Shown piece by piece: positions 43,707 to 53,255 of a DNA stretch of 64,000 nt (within the stretch, counting starts at the first letter, position 1; every line of letters starts with the position of its first letter). Below the pieces are notes generated by a model. It saw only the letters and a list, made by a program, of their open reading frames with translations. It was not told the DNA's origin and did no database searches. Origin of the DNA: Bathymodiolus brooksi (lineage: Eukaryota; Mollusca; Bivalvia; Mytilida; Modiolidae). The position numbers were made by a program, and so were the translations under genes. The stretch spans positions 110,177,534 through 110,241,533 of the forward strand of contig OY804580.1 in assembly GCA_963680875.1 (NCBI GenBank), given 5' to 3'.

Positions 43707-44142
43707 GCTTGAAGTGTAATTGTGAGGGACAAATAAATATGTGTTGCTTTGTAAAAAAAATACATGCTGATTTGTAAAGGAAAACTGAGAGAATAACAAT
43801 ATGAAAATAACAACGAGCCATATTATATGTATTCACTAAATACATGTTTACATATTCATTATAATAGTATAAATCTATTGTCAGATTTATCATAAACAAC
43901 GTCAATATAGAGGTACATCTATTAATAGTATATTTCTTATGTTGGAATGATTTTTTACTTCTTAGATCTTCATTAAACATCATATAACCTTCAATTAGGT
44001 GGGTTTTTTTCATATACAACTTTTTACTCTTTGGTTGTTAGTTTTTAATTACGTCTTATAATTATTCCCCGCAGTATGAATACGACATTTTACTGGAGAT
44101 AGGGTCCACAGTTGAGTTGATCTTATCACAACCGACAAGTAT

Positions 44143-44248
44143 ATGTCTTTTATCTTTGTAGGCCTTATTGCTAACAGTTAGCATTGGATTCTTAGCCGCC
44201 CCATCACGAGCCTGGTCCGATGTCGTTATATATGATACAAATACTCAG
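44143..44248 (+). pseudogene. Second signal-peptide exon, alternative or frameshifted first exon
   Basis: From 44162 to 44248 the sequence encodes 29 residues: a hydrophobic run ALLLTVSIGFLAAPSRAW, then a tail containing VIYDTNTQ. The tail closely matches the IYDINTQ end of exon 1. It ends in phase 0 at CAG followed by the strong donor 'gtaagt', so it can also join the exon at 45899. Two readings are possible. 'tttatctttgtag' at 44149-44161 may be a splice acceptor, with the start codon upstream. Or the ATG at 44143 is the real start, encoding MSFIFV, and a single extra G at about 44161 breaks the frame; without it the signal peptide would be complete. 'tataat' at 44057 is a possible promoter element. 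I slightly favour a duplicated first exon now carrying a 1-bp frameshift. Confidence 0.5.
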
Positions 44249-44930
44249 GTAAGTCATTCTAGCAATATGATTGGACATCTTGTGGCATAGTCCAGAATCG
44301 ATGCGATACCTCCTAATTACGTTCTATATGTATGAAATAAAAAGGTTTTTGTCCATAAAACTAGTTTAACCCTGCCACTTTTTATTGAGGTGCCTGTACC
44401 AAGCCAGGAAAATGAGCTGTCATGTATTTGTGTTAGGAGTATCGATCTTGTATCTTTCTGCGATTTTTCTATTGCAATTTGGATATGTTCCGACAGTGTG
44501 GTATTTTTTTCATTTTAGTATTTTGGTGGGCTGCTATTATTATTGATTTTATTATTGGTGTCAGGTTGCAATATCATTAACACAATCAGATGGTATTAAT
44601 ATCGGGATTTTTAGCACTAGCGTTTTTATTTTCATAAGCAAAAAAACAAATTATGAAAATAACAAGAATAACTAACCCTTTTAGCGACATTAATCGTTCT
44701 TTGCAGCCTTTATCTGTAACAGTAGTAAGCACTTACATTGCTTTATACTAGTATTGTAATATTCTATGTAACTGTTTTATAATTATTTTATATCCTATTA
44801 TTTCCAAATGATTTGATATCTTTAAAAATTTGTGATAAGATGGTAAATATCTTGCATGATAATAATGAACCGATAGAGTGGTATATATTTTTTTCCATTT
44901 TATTCTGACAGTTTTGATTTTTAAATTTTT
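44249..44930. other. Intron with a decayed retroelement fragment
   Basis: Around 44366-44440, 'agtttaaccctgccactttt', 'ccaagccaggaaaatgag', 'tcatgtatttgtgttaggagtatc' resembles the 85-bp units at 52243-52412, so it is a remnant of the same dispersed family. The rest is AT-rich with no coding signal. Confidence 0.5.
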
Positions 44931-45122
44931 TTTCGGGGGGAGTTTGAACCCCGTTCAGGCGAGGTGTACTCGATACAACATTATTTGATAAACTTTGTCA
45001 GTGACTTGCGACAGGTCGGTGGTTTTCTCCCGGTTCTCCGATTTCCTCCACCAATAAAATTGACCGCCACGATATAACTGAAATATTGTTGAAAGTGGCG
45101 TTAAACACCATCAAACAAGCAA
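44931..45122 (+). mobile_element. SINE 3' portion
   Basis: Contains 'ggtggttttctcccggttctc', 'ctccaccaataaaattgacc' and ends 'gtggcgttaaacaccatcaaacaagc'. This is the conserved tail structure of SINEs that I know from bivalve genomes. No A/B box head was recognised at the left end, so the copy is 5'-truncated or its head has decayed. Confidence 0.6.
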
Positions 45123-45461
45123 TAGTTTTCCGCATTTTTTAAAATAATTTTCATTAGTAGTAATGCAGTTCTTTCTACGAACACTATTTGTTTCCCTCCT
45201 CTATAGTCTTTAGATATTGTCTTGTAGTTAAATAAAGATAACTTTATACTGTAATCTGTGAACTAAAGTATACAAGTTTGTTGACGCCTTTTAATACCAG
45301 TTAGGTGAATCTCCTATACTATAAGAACAATCGTACTTCCTAGAGTATAAGGTCAAGAATTATCGGATAATCACAGTACACACAGCAAGATATAAAAAGA
45401 TGTTTGCTTCACGTACCATTTCATGTCTCGAACTTATTCATTAGATACAGTGGCATGAAAG

Positions 45462-45622
45462 TTTAATACAGAGATTAATACATGACATTTTCCATATCAG
45501 GCCGGGTATCACCCAGAGATCCCCATATCTGCGGAAAACACAATTGAGGGCTCATATGGGAGTCTCGGGATGATAGGCGGGCTGATGTGGAAAAGGGTCA
45601 TGTATGAATCTCTGTGTAAAGA
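45462..45622. repeat. Foldback element with arms of about 75 bp in the last intron
   Basis: The left arm ('taatacagagattaatacatg', 'ttttccatatcag', 'cccagagatccccatat') is an imperfect reverse complement of the right arm ('atatgggagtctcggg', 'ctgatgtggaaaa', 'catgtatgaatctctgtg'), with a loop of about 15 bp. The bases 'aaag' adjoin both ends and could be a target duplication. It may be a small foldback transposon or the relic of an inverted duplication. Confidence 0.6.
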
Positions 45623-45898
45623 CCAAAGGCTATTGGTAGTTTCCATCTATACAGAGTACACTGCATTCTAAGCTACAAAAATTGAACTCACTACACAGAT
45701 ACATATTATTATAGAATTGATGACAGTGTTTTATTTAACAGGATTGAAACAACGCTAAGTTGTACAACAATGAGGAACGATTTATTCGATATTATTACAC
45801 TTTCACTTCAACATCAAAAAGGGAGCAATTTCTTATTTTTCTTTTTTTTAACCTGAATGTTAGAACATTGAAATTGAAATTTTTAATTATTCTTATAG

Positions 45899-46186
45899 GC
45901 TAAGTGTACAGAAGTACTGCGATCCAGGACAAGAGACTGTAGGTGGCCAGCAGGGTTAGACATGACAGACCAGATAGTAGAAGGAGGCAGAATTGCAGCT
46001 TATAAGATTCGGTGGTTTGGGGGAGGATGGTCAGGATGGTATGTTCCCGGTGTCAACGATCTGAGTACCAAATTTAACCCCTTCGCTAGAACCTGTTCTC
46101 TGTCATATAGAGCCAAATCCATGAGAAGAAGATGGTCCATGTTTTACGATCACACACATAAATTTATTATCTGTAAACCACACTAA
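45899..46186 (+). CDS. Secreted cationic four-cysteine protein, terminal exon
   Basis: Follows the acceptor 'ttaattattcttatag' and starts in phase 0, matching both upstream signal exons. It encodes 95 residues starting AKCTEV and ending IICKPH. Four cysteines, at exon residues 3, 14, 66 and 92, could form two disulfides. A glycine-tryptophan block, WFGGGWSGWYVPGVND (39-54), and a MRRRW...YDHTHKFIIC block (75-92) look like conserved cores. The exon carries 17 Arg/Lys against 7 Asp/Glu, so the mature protein of about 100 residues is strongly basic. Location is extracellular if either signal exon is used. Starting at the internal ATG (45962) would omit two cysteines and the signal, so I reject that start. 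The family is not one I can name. A role in defence or matrix binding would be speculation. Confidence 0.8.
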   Translation, partial: AKCTEVLRSRTRDCRWPAGLDMTDQIVEGGRIAAYKIRWFGGGWSGWYVPGVNDLSTKFNPFARTCSLSYRAKSMRRRWSMFYDHTHKFIICKPH

Positions 46187-46253
46187 CTCGTGAAAAGAGA
46201 ATGTTAATATAAATACATGACTTATTGCTGAAAACATCTTATGCAAAAGACAA

Positions 46254-46259
46254 AATAAA
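46254..46259 (+). terminator. Polyadenylation signal of the secreted-protein gene
   Basis: 'aataaa' lies 68 bp after the TAA stop at 46184-46186, a normal distance for a short 3' UTR. The 49-bp satellite begins about 125 bp further on. Confidence 0.55.
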
Positions 46260-46383
46260 ACAGAAAAGCATTAAACTTATGATTTATTATTTAGACTGGC
46301 GAAATTGTTTGGTCACGGCTGCATACAATTATTTCAAAATTATTTGGGACTGCCAACAAATACTTGTACGCTGCAGTCCTATC

Positions 46384-48421
46384 AAAAGCACACAACTTGT
46401 TGCATGTAGTTCAATATTAAAGTTCAATCAACAAAAGCACACAATTCGTGGCATGTACATTATGTAGTTCAATATTAAAGTTCAATCAACAAAAGCACAC
46501 AACTCGTGGCATGTAGTTCAATATTAAAGTTCAATCAACAAAAGCACACAACGCGTGGCATGGAGTTCAATATTCCAGTTCAATCAACAAAAGCACACAA
46601 CTCGTGGCATGGAGTTCAATATTAAAGTTCAATCAACAAAAGCACACAACTTGTGGCATGTAGTTCAATATTAAAGTTCAATCAACAAAAGCACACAACT
46701 CGTGGCATGGAGTTCAATATTAAAGTTCAATCAACAAAAGCACACAATTTGTGTGGCATGAAGTTCAATATTAAAGTTCAATCAACAAAAGCACACAACT
46801 CGTGGCATGTAGTTCAATATTCAAGTTCAATCAACAAAAGCACACAACTCGTGGCATGTAGTTCAATATTCAAGTTCAATCAACAAAAGCACACAACTTG
46901 TGGCATGTAGTTCAATATTAAAGTTCAATCAACAAAAGCACACAACTCGTGGCATGTAGTTCAATATTCAAGTTCAATCAACAAAGGCACACAACTCGTG
47001 GCATGGAGTTCAATATTAAAGTTCAATCAACAAAAGCACACAACTTGAGGCATGTAGTTCAATATTCAAGTTCAATCAACAAAAGCACACAACTCGTGGC
47101 ATGGAGTTCAATATTAAAGTTCAATCAACAAAAGCACACAACTCGTGGCATGGAGTTCAATATTCAAGTTCAATCAACAAAGGCACACAACTTGTGGCAT
47201 GTAGTTCAATATTCCAGTTCAATCAACAAAGGCACACAACGCGTGGCATGGAGTTCAATATTAAAGTTCAATCAACAAAAGCACACAATTTGTGTGGCAT
47301 GGAGTTCAATATTAAAGTTCAATCAACAAAAGCACACAACTCGTGGCATGTAGTTCAATATTAAAGTTCAATCATCAAAAGCACACAACTTGTGTGGCAT
47401 GGAGTACAATATTAAAGTTCAATCAACAAAAACACACAACTCGTGGCATGAAGTTCAATATTAAAGTTCAATCAACAAAAGCACACAACTCGTGGCATGT
47501 AGTTCAATATTCAAGTTCAATCAACAAAAGCACACAACTTGTGGCATGTAGTTCAATATTCCAGTTCAATATTAAAGTTCAATCAACAAAAGCACACAAC
47601 TTGAGGCATGTAGTTCAATATTCAAGTTCAATCAACAAAAGCACACAACGCGTGGCATGGAGTTCAATATTAAAGTTCAATCAACAAAAGCACACAACTC
47701 ATGGCATGAAGTTCAATATTAAAGTTCAATCAACAAAAGCACACAACTCGTTGCATGTAGTTCAATATTAAAGTTCAATCAACAAAGGCACACAACTTGT
47801 GGCATGTAGTTCAATATTCCAGTTCAATCAACAAAGGCACACAACTCGTGGCATGGAGTTCAATATTAAAGTTCAATCAACAAAAGCACACAATTTGTGT
47901 GGCATGGAGTTCAATATTAAAGTTCAATCAACAAAAGCACACAACTCGTGGCATGGAGTTCAATATTAAAGTTCAATCAACAAAAGCACACAACTCGTGG
48001 CATGTAGTTCAATATTAAAGTTCAATCAACAAAAGCACACAACTCGTGGCATGAAGTTCAATATTAAAGTTCAATCAACAAAAGCACACAACTCGTGGCA
48101 TGTAGTTCAATATTAAAGTTCAATCAACAAAGGCACACAACTTGTGGCATGTAGTTCAATATTCAAGTTCAATCAACAAAGGCACACAACTCGTGGCATG
48201 GAGTTCAATATTAAAGTTCAATCAACAAAAGCACACAATTTGTGTGGCATGGAGTTCAATATTAAAGTTCAATCAACAAAAGCACACAACTCGTGGCATG
48301 GATTTCAATATTAAAGTTCAATCAACAAAAGCACACAACTCGTGGCATGTAGTTCAATATTAAAGTTCAATCAACAAAAGCACACAACTCGTGGCATGTA
48401 GTTCAATATTAAAGTTCAATA
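46384..48421. repeat. 49-bp satellite array (satellite 2)
   Basis: About 41 head-to-tail copies of a 49-bp unit that includes 'cacacaactcgtggcatgta', 'gttcaatattaaagttcaat' and 'caacaaaag'. Variants include a 51-bp unit ('cacacaatttgtgtggcatg'), 'aaggcac' for 'aaagcac', and 'ttcaag' or 'ttccag' for 'ttaaag'. The unit contains two 'gttcaat' strings 15 bp apart. It decays into 'aacattcaacacacagttcaatattta' up to about 48470. Open frames of 73-142 residues here are by-products of the repeat. Confidence 0.97.
47797..48421. repeat. 345-bp higher-order repeat at the right end of satellite 2
   Basis: The block starting at 47797 recurs at 48142, an offset of 345 bp, which equals seven 49-bp monomers including one 51-bp variant. 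The 51-bp unit and the 'aaggcac' units sit at matching positions. Visible differences are 'ttccag' against 'ttcaag' and 'gagttc' against 'gatttc'. The second copy is cut short by the array edge. Confidence 0.8.
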
Positions 48422-48586
48422 ACATTCAACACACAGTTCAATATTTAGCACTTTAAATAATGTTCAATAATATGCAAATGTCTGAATTCTTTAAAATTAT
48501 CGGGTCAAAGTACAATTATTTTCTCAAAGAAAGAAATTGAAGTAACATTGATAACAACTTAAAATTGTTGCTAGAAATTTGTCAAT

Positions 48587-48953
48587 TGTTCTGCACAAAC
48601 TTTAAATTAAATACTTGACCCTGGGAACAGAAGTCAAGTGAAAGTAAATTTACAAATTTGGATGCCACGTTTATGCCAACGAGAGTCATTTCAAAGGAAA
48701 TGCAACTTCACCAATTCATCATCGTCTTTTCCTTCAAGTTGAAGACATTCATTGGCAGCCGTGCCGGTAGTGTTCTGCACAAACTTTAAAATAAAATACT
48801 TGACCCTGGGAACAGAAGTCAAGTGAAGTAAATTTACAAAATTGGATGCCGGTTTATGCCAACACGAATCATTTCAATGGTAACGCAACTTCACCAATTC
48901 ATCATCGTCTTTTCCTTCAAGTTGAAGACATTCATTGGCAGCCGTGCAGGTAG
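48587..48953. repeat. Tandem duplication of a 184-bp segment
   Basis: Copies at 48587-48770 and 48771-48953 both run from 'tgttctgcacaaacttta' through 'tacttgaccctgggaacag' and 'caattcatcatcgtctttt' to 'ggcagccgtgc.ggtag'. They differ by substitutions and small indels. On the minus strand both copies contain a short open stretch reading NECLQLEGKDDDELVKL, which could be a decayed exon, but it ends quickly and no splice context was found. Confidence 0.9.
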
Positions 48954-49346
48954 CTTGTTAACCTTCAATTCACCACTCGCCAAACCTCTGAACAAGAAAG
49001 CAAAGCCGCAGCAGTCTGTGTCCCTTTTTACGTGCAAAAACAATTTCAACAATTTTGGGTTGGTGTGGTGGGTTTTTGTCTACAGATTGATTGTAAGCAA
49101 TGTAGAAATACATGTTTTGCATGACCTCACCTTTCAGATGTCTTGAACGTAAAAGGGGAAGTTTTTTGCGACGCTAAGATTTATATACAATACGGGAGAC
49201 AACTCTTCAGGCTTCCAGCCAATATAATTCAATAACCTATATAAAGAACGACAACTCGAACAAAGACCGATATTTCTTCAATAAATTCATCTATTCATTT
49301 TAAGTGAATAGATGTGAATATGTAGTTATTTTTCTGTTACGCTGAA
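48954..49346. other. Spacer with a possible TATA box and a 10-bp-stem hairpin
   Basis: No gene was recognised. 'tataaag' at 49239-49245 resembles a TATA box, but no exon follows. A perfect inverted repeat, 'catctattca' with 'tgaatagatg' (49288-49297 and 49305-49314), lies just before the SINE. The open frame at 48856-49146 starts inside the 184-bp duplication and has no recognisable motif, so it is not called. Confidence 0.4.
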
Positions 49347-49687
49347 ACCGCATCGGTGGTGTAATGGTTAGGTAGCTTTGAGTGCGGCAGATCTTGGGTT
49401 CGAGCCCTGGTGGGTCAAACCAAAGGCTATAAAATTGGTGTTTGTTGCTTCTCCGCTAAGTACTCAGCATTAAGGAAATAGATCAAATACTGATTTGCTC
49501 GGAATCATGATAATGTGTCCGAGTTCAGAGACATGTCTACCAGCGGACTCTTGCTTCAGTAAGCTAGTATTATAGAGATCTAACAAAGCGGACATCATCA
49601 TCATTTCATTGAATGTAACTTGTTCTCGCCATGATGTGGCTGAAAAATAGCTCATTTGGCGTTAAACAACAATCACCCACCAGTCAC
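49347..49687 (+). mobile_element. Nearly full-length tRNA-derived SINE
   Basis: The head has A-box-like 'ggtggtgtaatggttaggt' and B-box-like 'gggttcgagccc'. The body contains 'tccgctaagtactcagcat' and a long central part. The tail 'ctcgccatgatgtggctgaa' and 'ggcgttaaacaacaatcac' matches the bivalve SINE tail seen at 45090. Total length is about 340 bp. A small deletion between the A and B boxes relative to the copy at 42089 suggests it is inactive. Confidence 0.75.
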
Positions 49688-49785
49688 ATTAATCACGGCT
49701 TCTCATCGTGAAAAAGTACATGTGTATACAAGGGCACCTATTTGTCTTGGAGCACAAGGAACCAATAATTTTAAGAACGGCTTAT

Positions 49786-49965
49786 ACTTCCAGAGTACCT
49801 GAGAGTTCATCCTAAGATTTTAGTCAGTTAATGTTGCTAAATCTTCAGTTTTGAGTGTAGTGCTTTATGGAACATTGTTGATAATTTTTTCCTTTTTCTT
49901 AGAGACATTGTATTACCTTCGTTCTTCGAATTACGGCTTCTGATTATGCAGTGTTACGTGACACT
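49786..49965 (+). mobile_element. Decayed retroelement 3' tail, copy 1
   Basis: 'acttccagagtacctgagag', 'gttgctaaatcttcag', 'acattgttgat' and 'cggcttctgatta' appear in the same order as in the better-preserved tail at 50622-50800. The first string also corresponds to the reverse complement of the block near 53050-53090 ('gggtggtctggaagggtt'). I recognise this family from mussel sequence; that is memory, not a search. Confidence 0.5.
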
Positions 49966-50261
49966 AGCTACTCAAAGGGTCGGTATGACCAGATGTGGAT
50001 TCTGAAAAAAATCTAAAGATCTGTTGAGAGTACATACAATCAAATTACCTCTCGTATTGTAATAGCATTAACACATTTGACTTTTCTGCCCTCAACACTT
50101 CTATTCCCCACTCAAAACAAAGACGCATAAAAATAATAAGTTCAATTGTGTTTCATAAAATAGAATGTACATCGTAGATACATATACCTTGTTTAAGAAG
50201 GGATAAATCTTACTTTTTAAAAATAAAACAGTCTGATTACAATACAAAATGTTTCATAATA

Positions 50262-50545
50262 TTCGAGGTTTTGATTGACAACCCATTTGTTATGCTTGGT
50301 GGACGTGTATTTCCACACAGTCGGCATTCATATGGGTGTCAACTTTGCTCCTCTTCTAGCAAACCTGTTCCGTAATGCGCATACAGACTTCATACATGTA
50401 CAAGGGTTTCTAAAACAACAGAAAAGAAGCTAATCCTATACTTTAATTTCACGTCCCGCTATATAGATGATGTCCTTTCACTAACTAATTCTAAGTTTGG
50501 TGATTATTGCCAGGTCTGCTTCGTACCTTGACCTACATCCATCTC
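50262..50545 (+). pseudogene. Degenerate reverse transcriptase fragment
   Basis: Three overlapping frames give pieces of one reverse transcriptase palm domain. One reads VLIDNPFVMLGGRVF (from about 50268). After a 1-bp shift comes HTVGIHMGVNFAPLLANLF, and after another shift and stops comes FNFTSRYIDDVLSLTNSKFGDY (about 50446-50510), which holds the YIDD catalytic motif. A final ASYLDLH piece follows a deletion. At least two frameshifts and one stop make it non-functional. The element class was not determined; a non-LTR or Penelope-like source is possible. The retroelement tail at 50622 follows in the same orientation and is probably the same insertion. Confidence 0.75.
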
Positions 50546-50621
50546 TTCCCATTCCTCATTCATAACTCACCACCGGGTTTTACCAAGAGTAAAACGACGA
50601 TTGACACTTCAGGATCTACAG

Positions 50622-50872
50622 CTGAGTTAACCCTCTGTGTTTAGTGGGTTTCGTGTTGCTCAATCTTTAGTTTTCTATGTAATGTTTTGAAGATCATTGT
50701 TTGTCTTTTTGTCCTTTTTCCTTTGGCCATTGAGTTGTCTGCCCTTGGCTTCTGATTACCATTTGGTATCTTCAATCCTTTCTTTCACCTACAAGATTTA
50801 TCGTGTGTTAGTTTGTTCTCGGCATCATGAGAATAGCTGAAACTTTATACAGCTGCTACCTTGAAGTTAAAA
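50622..50872 (+). mobile_element. Retroelement 3' tail, copy 2, with a SINE-like end
   Basis: 'tagtgggtttcgtgttgctc', 'aatctttagttttctatgta', 'cattgtttgtctttttgtcc' and 'accatttggtatcttcaatc' form a tail block I associate with mussel retroelements. At 50812-50872, 'gttctcggcatcatgagaat' and 'agctgaaac' resemble the SINE tail at 49618, suggesting a second insertion or a shared tail. Confidence 0.55.
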
Positions 50873-51000
50873 AACCACGTGGTCAAAGTGGAAGAAAACA
50901 TTGAAGACAATACAATGGGAAAAATAAAAAGTACAAAAGAACAAGCATTGATCTACAAAACACAACGCAGAACACTAAAGATTGAGGGTCACCTTTACTT
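50873..51000 (-). mobile_element. Retroelement 3' tail, copy 3 (minus orientation)
   Basis: The plus strand has 'gacaatacaatgg', 'attgatctacaaaacacaac', 'gcagaacactaaagattga'. These are the reverse complement of the tail motif at 50670-50730 and align with the copy at 52890-53126. The short open frame at 50861-51064 lies inside it and is not called as a gene. Confidence 0.5.
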
Positions 51001-52242
51001 ATATGTAGTTATATACAGAGGTTGCAGATTTAAATTTTCAGACTATTTCAGCTGTCTCATATAAGAAATTTCTACATTTAGGGTACTAGTATTACTTGGT
51101 AGGGATTTTAAAGCTATGATATATTAATTGGTCACATTTCTATAAGGCCCCGGCTTATTTTGTATTTATAAGACAAATTCTTCTATCGCTCGGTTAATTC
51201 ATAATCCAATAAGATTTGCACCATATTTGGTATATTTATGTAATGTGCTGCCATTGGCTGTAACGTGTGTTCATGTTTATCTACTCTATCAATACATTGT
51301 TGCACATGGTTATTAAAATGTATCCTGCACTTATTCTATTTGTTATTATATATATACTCTCACTGACCGAAATATAGCTTGTTCTGGTACCACTGTCACA
51401 TGTTACCTGTTGAGCTTTAGGAACCTAGTTGCAAATCTAGTTCACTTCCTGTTGTCCGAAAAAATATCAAAAGAGGCAATCAAGGGATAATTGTATAATT
51501 TTATTATTTAATTTAAGATATAAATGTCAATGGATTAATGCGATTTTTCTGCATGATAGACACAATATTAATACAGTGTCTTAAAATATCAAGTTTATGT
51601 GTATTCGTTGAAAAACTGAAGAAAGGTTGTTTATGCCTCATGCACAATAACTTTATTTTGTTAAGACATAGCACTAACAGTGTCTATACTACATATATAT
51701 AGTCAGTAATCACTTCAGATATGGTTTTGTACAGCAACTACAATGTATATGAATTCGTAGAGGTTTTTTTCATGCTGAGATAGTGTATTAATATGGTGCT
51801 TGCAACATCAGAACTTAACCCCAGTACCAAATATTAACAATTTTAAGTGACTCTTACAAAAGTGTCAATAAACAATGTTTAAATCAATAAATCAATATAT
51901 CGTTTTGTCTAAATTATTTAGTTTTCCAATCTTTTAACATTAAGTATAGTTTGTGAAGGATATCTCAGAAACACGTCATGTGCACTAAACTTATTATATA
52001 TGTTTTTTATTTGCTTTCATATGCATTGCAAAATTATAATTAATATCTGATTTAGACATAGGAAAATTAAACACTAATGTAAAATGAGGATCATAGTGTA
52101 TTATGATATTTCGTGAAACATAAGGTACGTTTGTTTTCCAATGTAAAACCACATCTTTTGTACTTTCCTTTTCAAATGTTACTTGTTTTTTTTTAATGAG
52201 CTCGATGTTTTCATTCTTCAATTAAGTTTGTATAAATTGTCA
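51001..52242. other. AT-rich non-coding stretch
   Basis: No repeat family, RNA gene or exon was recognised. Short open frames here, such as 51994-52221 on the minus strand, show no motif and no splice context. Confidence 0.5.
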
Positions 52243-52412
52243 TATCCCCATACAACATACAACTTGCTTAACTCCGCCACTGTAACAAGCAAGGAAAGTG
52301 AGCGGTCATGTATATGTGTTTTAGGAGTATCCCCATACAACATACAACTTGCTAAACTCCGCCACTGTAACAAGCAAGGACAGTGACCGGTCATGTATAT
52401 GTATTTTAGGAG
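52243..52412. repeat. Tandem duplication of an 85-bp unit
   Basis: Two adjacent copies from 'tatccccatacaacatacaa' through 'actccgccactgtaacaagc' to 'ttaggagtat', exactly 85 bp apart (52243-52327 and 52328-52412). They differ at a few bases ('gcttaact' against 'gctaaact', 'gaaagtgagcgg' against 'gacagtgaccgg'). Related sequence occurs in the last intron near 44366. Confidence 0.85.
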
Positions 52413-52889
52413 TATTCATTTTATCTCTGTCAATACGATTTTTCGAGTGGATTTTGAAACTGTTTTTCATTTTATTATGTGCAATTCAAAAATAAAGTGT
52501 AAATATCTTTAAATATACATAACAGTTATGAAATGTTGAATAACAAGACAAACACCAACAAAACAGAAAATAGAATCATGGCATTGTGTGTAATTTATGG
52601 TGGAGGCCACTCACACTTTAATTAATTCACCAACCATTTAATTTAAGATAAGACTCCATTAACGGGGGGAAAAAACACCAAAATACTCTCCTAGAATAAA
52701 AATCTGTAATTTATCATTTTATACTCATCAAATTATAACATTCTTGAAAAGTCGGCAGATAAGTATAAATGCCGATCGATTTGTCTTTCTAAAAATATAC
52801 TATAGATATATGACATGGGATTTTAAGATATGTAATTGACACAAAACATAAGAAATTGCAAAAATAAATTGATAATGTTTGAAAAGTTT
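52413..52889. other. AT-rich non-coding stretch
   Basis: Nothing recognised on either strand. Confidence 0.5.
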
Positions 52890-53126
52890 AAAGCTACCGG
52901 AGGGGTTATTATCAGAAGCCATCAATAGAATAAGGACAGACAATACAATGGCCAGAAGAAAAGGGCCAAAAGGGCGAACAGTGATCTACAAAACATTACA
53001 CAGAAAACCAAGCATCGAACAATAGGAACCCATCTAAAACGGGGTGACTTCGGGTGGTCTGGAAGGGTTAGCAGTTCCTTCTCCACATGTGGCGCCCATC
53101 GTGTTACTGTTTAACGACATGATCAT
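52890..53126 (-). mobile_element. Retroelement 3' tail, copy 4 (minus orientation)
   Basis: 'gacaatacaatggccagaag', 'gtgatctacaaaacattaca', 'gggtggtctggaagggttag' and 'ctccacatgtggcgcccatc' form a block I recognise as a very common mussel repeat. It is the reverse complement of the tail family at 49786 and 50622. It ends about 130 bp before the 68-bp satellite. Confidence 0.55.
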
Positions 53127-53255
53127 CATCTAATATGGAAATCGTATTGAAAACCAGTATACGTAAATAAATACAAATAACATCAATAAAACATGAACCC
53201 AATACAAAACAAATGTCAAGACTAATCCAACATCGTTATACGCGGAAATCGTAGC

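Noticed and set aside
45962..46186. 74-residue protein starting at the internal ATG
   Set aside because: The frame is open upstream to a good splice acceptor at 45898, and the upstream part supplies two of the four cysteines.
46653..48363. Plus-strand open frames of 73-142 residues in the 49-bp array
   Set aside because: They are by-products of the tandem repeat; 49 is not a multiple of three, so the peptide simply cycles through the three frames of the monomer.
50861..51064. 67-residue plus-strand open frame
   Set aside because: It lies within a reversed copy of the retroelement tail family.
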